NCBI RefSeq assembly: GCF_009765735.1
Contig: NZ_LMUW01000119.1
Span: 22,545 to 86,544 of the forward strand
Reading direction: 5' to 3'
DNA length: 64,000 nucleotides
DNA from: Xenophilus sp. L33
Lineage (GTDB): Bacteria; Pseudomonadota; Gammaproteobacteria; Burkholderiales; Burkholderiaceae_C
Shown here: piece by piece, positions 61,765 to 64,000 of the stretch
Numbering within the stretch: position 1 is the stretch's first letter
Layout of the letters: each line of letters begins with the position of its first letter
The notes under the pieces: model-generated
What the model was told of the DNA's origin: nothing
Databases searched by the model: none
What the model saw: the letters and a program-made list of their open reading frames with translations, nothing else
Made by a program: the position numbers and the translations under genes

Positions 61765-62967
61765 GTGAATCTTCCCGACCCGGCCCGGGTCCGCCGCATC
61801 GCCAGCGACACCGAGGCCATCGACGCTGCGCACCGCCTGGCCGCGCTCTACGCACCCGGCGCCTCCGAGCGCGACCGCGAACGCCGCCTGCCCTGGGACG
61901 AACTGGCGCTGTGGTCCGGGAGCGGCCTCGGCGGCATCACGGTGCCGCGGGCCTTCGGCGGGGCCGACGTCTCGTACGTCACGCTGGCCGAGGTCTTCGT
62001 GATCCTGTCGGCCGCCGATCCTTCGCTCGGCCAGATTCCGCAGAACCACTTTGGCTTGCTCGGCGTGCTGCGCGAGATCGGTTCGGAGGCCCAGCAGCAG
62101 CGCCTCTACGGCGAGGTGCTGGCCGGCCGGCGGCTCGGCAACGCCGGCCCCGAGCGGCGTTCGAAGACGATCCTTCACGGCGAGACCCGCCTGCGCCGGA
62201 CCGCGCAAGGCCTGCGCCTGGACGGCGAGCGCTTCTACTCGACCGGCGCGCTGTTCGCGCATCGCGTGCCGACCCGCGCGATCGACGACGAGGGCCGCGC
62301 GGTGCAGGTCTGGGTGCCGCGCGATGCGCCCGGCCTCACGGTCGTCGACGACTGGTCGTCCTTCGGCCAGCGCACCACCGCCAGCGGCACGGTGCGCTTC
62401 GCGTCGGTGCCGATCGATGCGGCCGACGTGCTGCCGATCTGGCAGCTGGCCGACCGGCCGGGGCTCTTCGGTCCCAACTCGCAACTGGTGCAGGCCGCGA
62501 TCGACCAGGGCATCGCGCAGGCCGCGTTGGCCGATGCGCTGGTCTTCGTGCGCGAACGCGCGCGGCCGTGGGTCGATTCGGGCCTGGAACGGGCCACCGA
62601 CGATCCGTACATCATCCAGGAGGTCGGCCGGCTCGAGGTCGACCTGCATGCCGCGCACGAGGTGCTGCTCGACAGCGCCCGCGTGCTCGACGAGGTCGCC
62701 GCCGCGCCGGTGACGGCCGAGGCCAGTGCACGTGCTTCCCTGGCGGTGGCCGAGGCCAAGCTGCTGACCACGCGCATCGCGCTCGATGCCGGCGAGAAGC
62801 TGTTCGAGTTGGCCGGCTCCTCGGCCACACGCGAGGCCCACAACCTCGGGCGCCACTGGCGCAACGCGCGCACCCACACGCTGCACGACCCGGTGCGCTG
62901 GAAGGCGCACCTGATCGGCAACCACTTGCTGAACGGCGCGCTGCCGCCGCGGCATTCCTGGAACTGA
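61765..62967 (+). CDS. SfnB-type acyl-CoA dehydrogenase-like flavoprotein, sulfur acquisition
   Basis: 400 residues from a GTG with AAGG upstream. It has the acyl-CoA dehydrogenase fold: SGLGGITVPRAFGG, ADPSLGQIPQNHFG, GERFYSTGALFAHRVP, DDWSSFGQRTTASGTVRF and DPVRWKAHLIGNHLLNG at the end. The SfnB/DszC-like group oxidises small sulfur compounds with FMNH2 rather than acyl-CoA esters. A second homologue follows after 4 bases. Preceded by the 26-bp element shared with ssuD. Confidence 0.88.
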   Translation: MNLPDPARVRRIASDTEAIDAAHRLAALYAPGASERDRERRLPWDELALWSGSGLGGITVPRAFGGADVSYVTLAEVFVILSAADPSLGQIPQNHFGLLGVLREIGSEAQQQRLYGEVLAGRRLGNAGPERRSKTILHGETRLRRTAQGLRLDGERFYSTGALFAHRVPTRAIDDEGRAVQVWVPRDAPGLTVVDDWSSFGQRTTASGTVRFASVPIDAADVLPIWQLADRPGLFGPNSQLVQAAIDQGIAQAALADALVFVRERARPWVDSGLERATDDPYIIQEVGRLEVDLHAAHEVLLDSARVLDEVAAAPVTAEASARASLAVAEAKLLTTRIALDAGEKLFELAGSSATREAHNLGRHWRNARTHTLHDPVRWKAHLIGNHLLNGALPPRHSWN

Positions 62968-62971
62968 AGTC

Positions 62972-64000
62972 ATGTGGACCGAACGCGATCGCCCCGAGGC
63001 GCAGGACCCGCCGCTTGCTGCCGTCGCGGTGCTGCAGGCCGCTCGGCCCGAGCCGGCCCCGCCACCGTCGCAGCCGCCGCTGCGCATCCGCGACGATGCG
63101 CACGCCATCGAGGTCGCGCATGCGCTGGCCGAGGACTTCGCGCGCGAAGCCGCCGTGCGCGACCGCGAGCGCCGCCTGCCGTGGGCGGAGCTGGAGCGCT
63201 TCACCGCCAGCGGCCTCTGGGGCATCACGGTGCCGCGCGAGCATGGCGGCGCCGGCGTGGCCAACGGCACGCTGGCGGAGGTGATCGCGATCATCTCGGC
63301 GGCCGACGGATCGCTCGGCCAGATCCCGCAGAACCACTTCTATGCGCTCGAGGTGCTGCGTGTCGGCGGCAGCGAGGCGCAGAAGAGCTTCTTCTACCGC
63401 CGTGCGCTGGCCGGCGAGCGCTTCGGCAACGCGCTGGCCGAAATCGGCCACAAGGACTTCAAGCGCCGCACCCGCCTGAGCGACCAGGGCGATGGCTGGC
63501 AGGTCGACGGGCGCAAGTTCTACTGCACCGGCGCGCTGTTCGCGCACTGGATCCCGACGCTGGTCACGACCACGCAAGGCAAGCGCGACGTGACCTTGCT
63601 GGCCTTCGTGCCGCGCCGCGCCGAAGGCCTGGCGATCACCGACGACTGGGACGGCTTCGGCCAGCGGGTCACCGGCAGCGGCTCGGTAAGCTTCGACCGG
63701 GTGCGCATCGATCCGTCGTGGGTCGTGCCCTTCCTGGCTTCTTTCGAGCGACCGACCACCATCGGCCCGTTCGCGCAGCTGTTGCATGCCGCGATCGACC
63801 TCGGCATCGGCCGCGGTGCGCTGGCCGCCACCTTGCCCTTCCTGCGGGAGCACGCGCGGCCGTGGATCGACGCCGGCGTCGAGCGCGCCGCCGACGACCC
63901 GCTGGCCTTGCAGCAGCTGGGCGAGACCTCGACCCGCCTGCGCGCCGCCGAGGCGCTGCTGCGGCGCGCCGGCCGCTTCGTCGACGCCGCGCAGCGCGCG
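62972..64000 (+). CDS. SfnB-type flavoprotein, second copy (3' end cut by window)
   Basis: First 343 residues; the frame is open to the window edge. Domain text parallels the previous gene: SGLWGITVPREHGGAG, ADGSLGQIPQNHFYAL, GRKFYCTGALFAHWIP, DDWDGFGQRVTGSGSVSF. The N-terminal 35 residues are Pro/Ala-rich and specific to this copy. The first gene's stop is 4 bases before this ATG, so they are co-transcribed. The two are homologous tandem genes, perhaps with different sulfur substrates (dimethyl sulfone, sulfones or thiophenes). Confidence 0.88.
   Translation, partial: MWTERDRPEAQDPPLAAVAVLQAARPEPAPPPSQPPLRIRDDAHAIEVAHALAEDFAREAAVRDRERRLPWAELERFTASGLWGITVPREHGGAGVANGTLAEVIAIISAADGSLGQIPQNHFYALEVLRVGGSEAQKSFFYRRALAGERFGNALAEIGHKDFKRRTRLSDQGDGWQVDGRKFYCTGALFAHWIPTLVTTTQGKRDVTLLAFVPRRAEGLAITDDWDGFGQRVTGSGSVSFDRVRIDPSWVVPFLASFERPTTIGPFAQLLHAAIDLGIGRGALAATLPFLREHARPWIDAGVERAADDPLALQQLGETSTRLRAAEALLRRAGRFVDAAQRA

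Overview
The window is GC-rich (about 70%), with strong third-position G/C bias and short intergenic gaps. The gene content points to a beta-proteobacterium of the Burkholderiales, most likely the Comamonadaceae (Variovorax-like). That placement is inference from protein character only; no rRNA or tRNA gene was seen. The main landmark is a plasmid-type replication and partition module at about 29.1-36.1 kb. It has a Rep_3-type initiator (repA, minus strand), an array of 22-bp iterons, then divergent parA and parB with four identical-core 19-bp palindromes that look like parS sites, a small protein, and a large tyrosine recombinase. The stretch is therefore the origin region of a secondary replicon (chromid, second chromosome or megaplasmid).

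Layout, left of the origin. 0-6.7 kb: the 3' part of a MurA-like enolpyruvyl transferase, a small exported protein, a DUF1345 membrane protein, a GNAT acetyltransferase, a Tat-exported methyltransferase, a DUF1810 protein, a TetR regulator divergent from an NTF2-like protein with an inverted repeat between them, and an HSL-type esterase. 6.7-20.6 kb: a DNA-damage and oxidative-stress group with a short UvrA paralogue, a glycosyltransferase, large catalase KatE, a YihY/BrkB membrane protein, a ClpP-like protease, DNA ligase D, a single-domain response regulator, Dps and an AI-2E-type permease. 20.6-28.6 kb: a DUF2325 coiled-coil protein, a repeat-containing exported protein with a strong terminator, and an aldehyde dehydrogenase/DUF779 operon with a recognisable sigma-54 promoter and upstream activator sites facing its divergent AcoR-type activator. 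A hydrolase and an XdhC-family protein follow.

Right of the origin. 36.2-39.8 kb: a purine-type permease, amidohydrolase and TauE-type permease operon. 39.8-48.1 kb: mixed metabolic genes, including GNAT, tautomerase, MATE efflux pump, deoxyribosyltransferase-like protein, transglutaminase-like protein, a 24-residue membrane peptide, an SDR, an AraC regulator and an AhpD/CMD-type protein. 48.1-51.8 kb: a CbbQ/CbbO-type ATPase-VWA pair with no RuBisCO or nitric oxide reductase nearby, and a fatty-acid desaturase.

51.9-64.0 kb is a sulfur-acquisition region: a four-domain rhodanese, ssuD, msuE and two tandem SfnB-type flavoproteins (the second runs off the window). Two 26-bp elements differing at one base lie 75 and 64 bases before ssuD and the first SfnB-type gene, which suggests one sulfur-responsive regulator. 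Between them sits a nitrile-degradation block: cupin and MHS-type transporter, AraC regulator, amidase, and nitrile hydratase alpha and beta. The alpha-subunit metal site mixes cobalt-type and iron-type signature residues, and no activator gene is visible.
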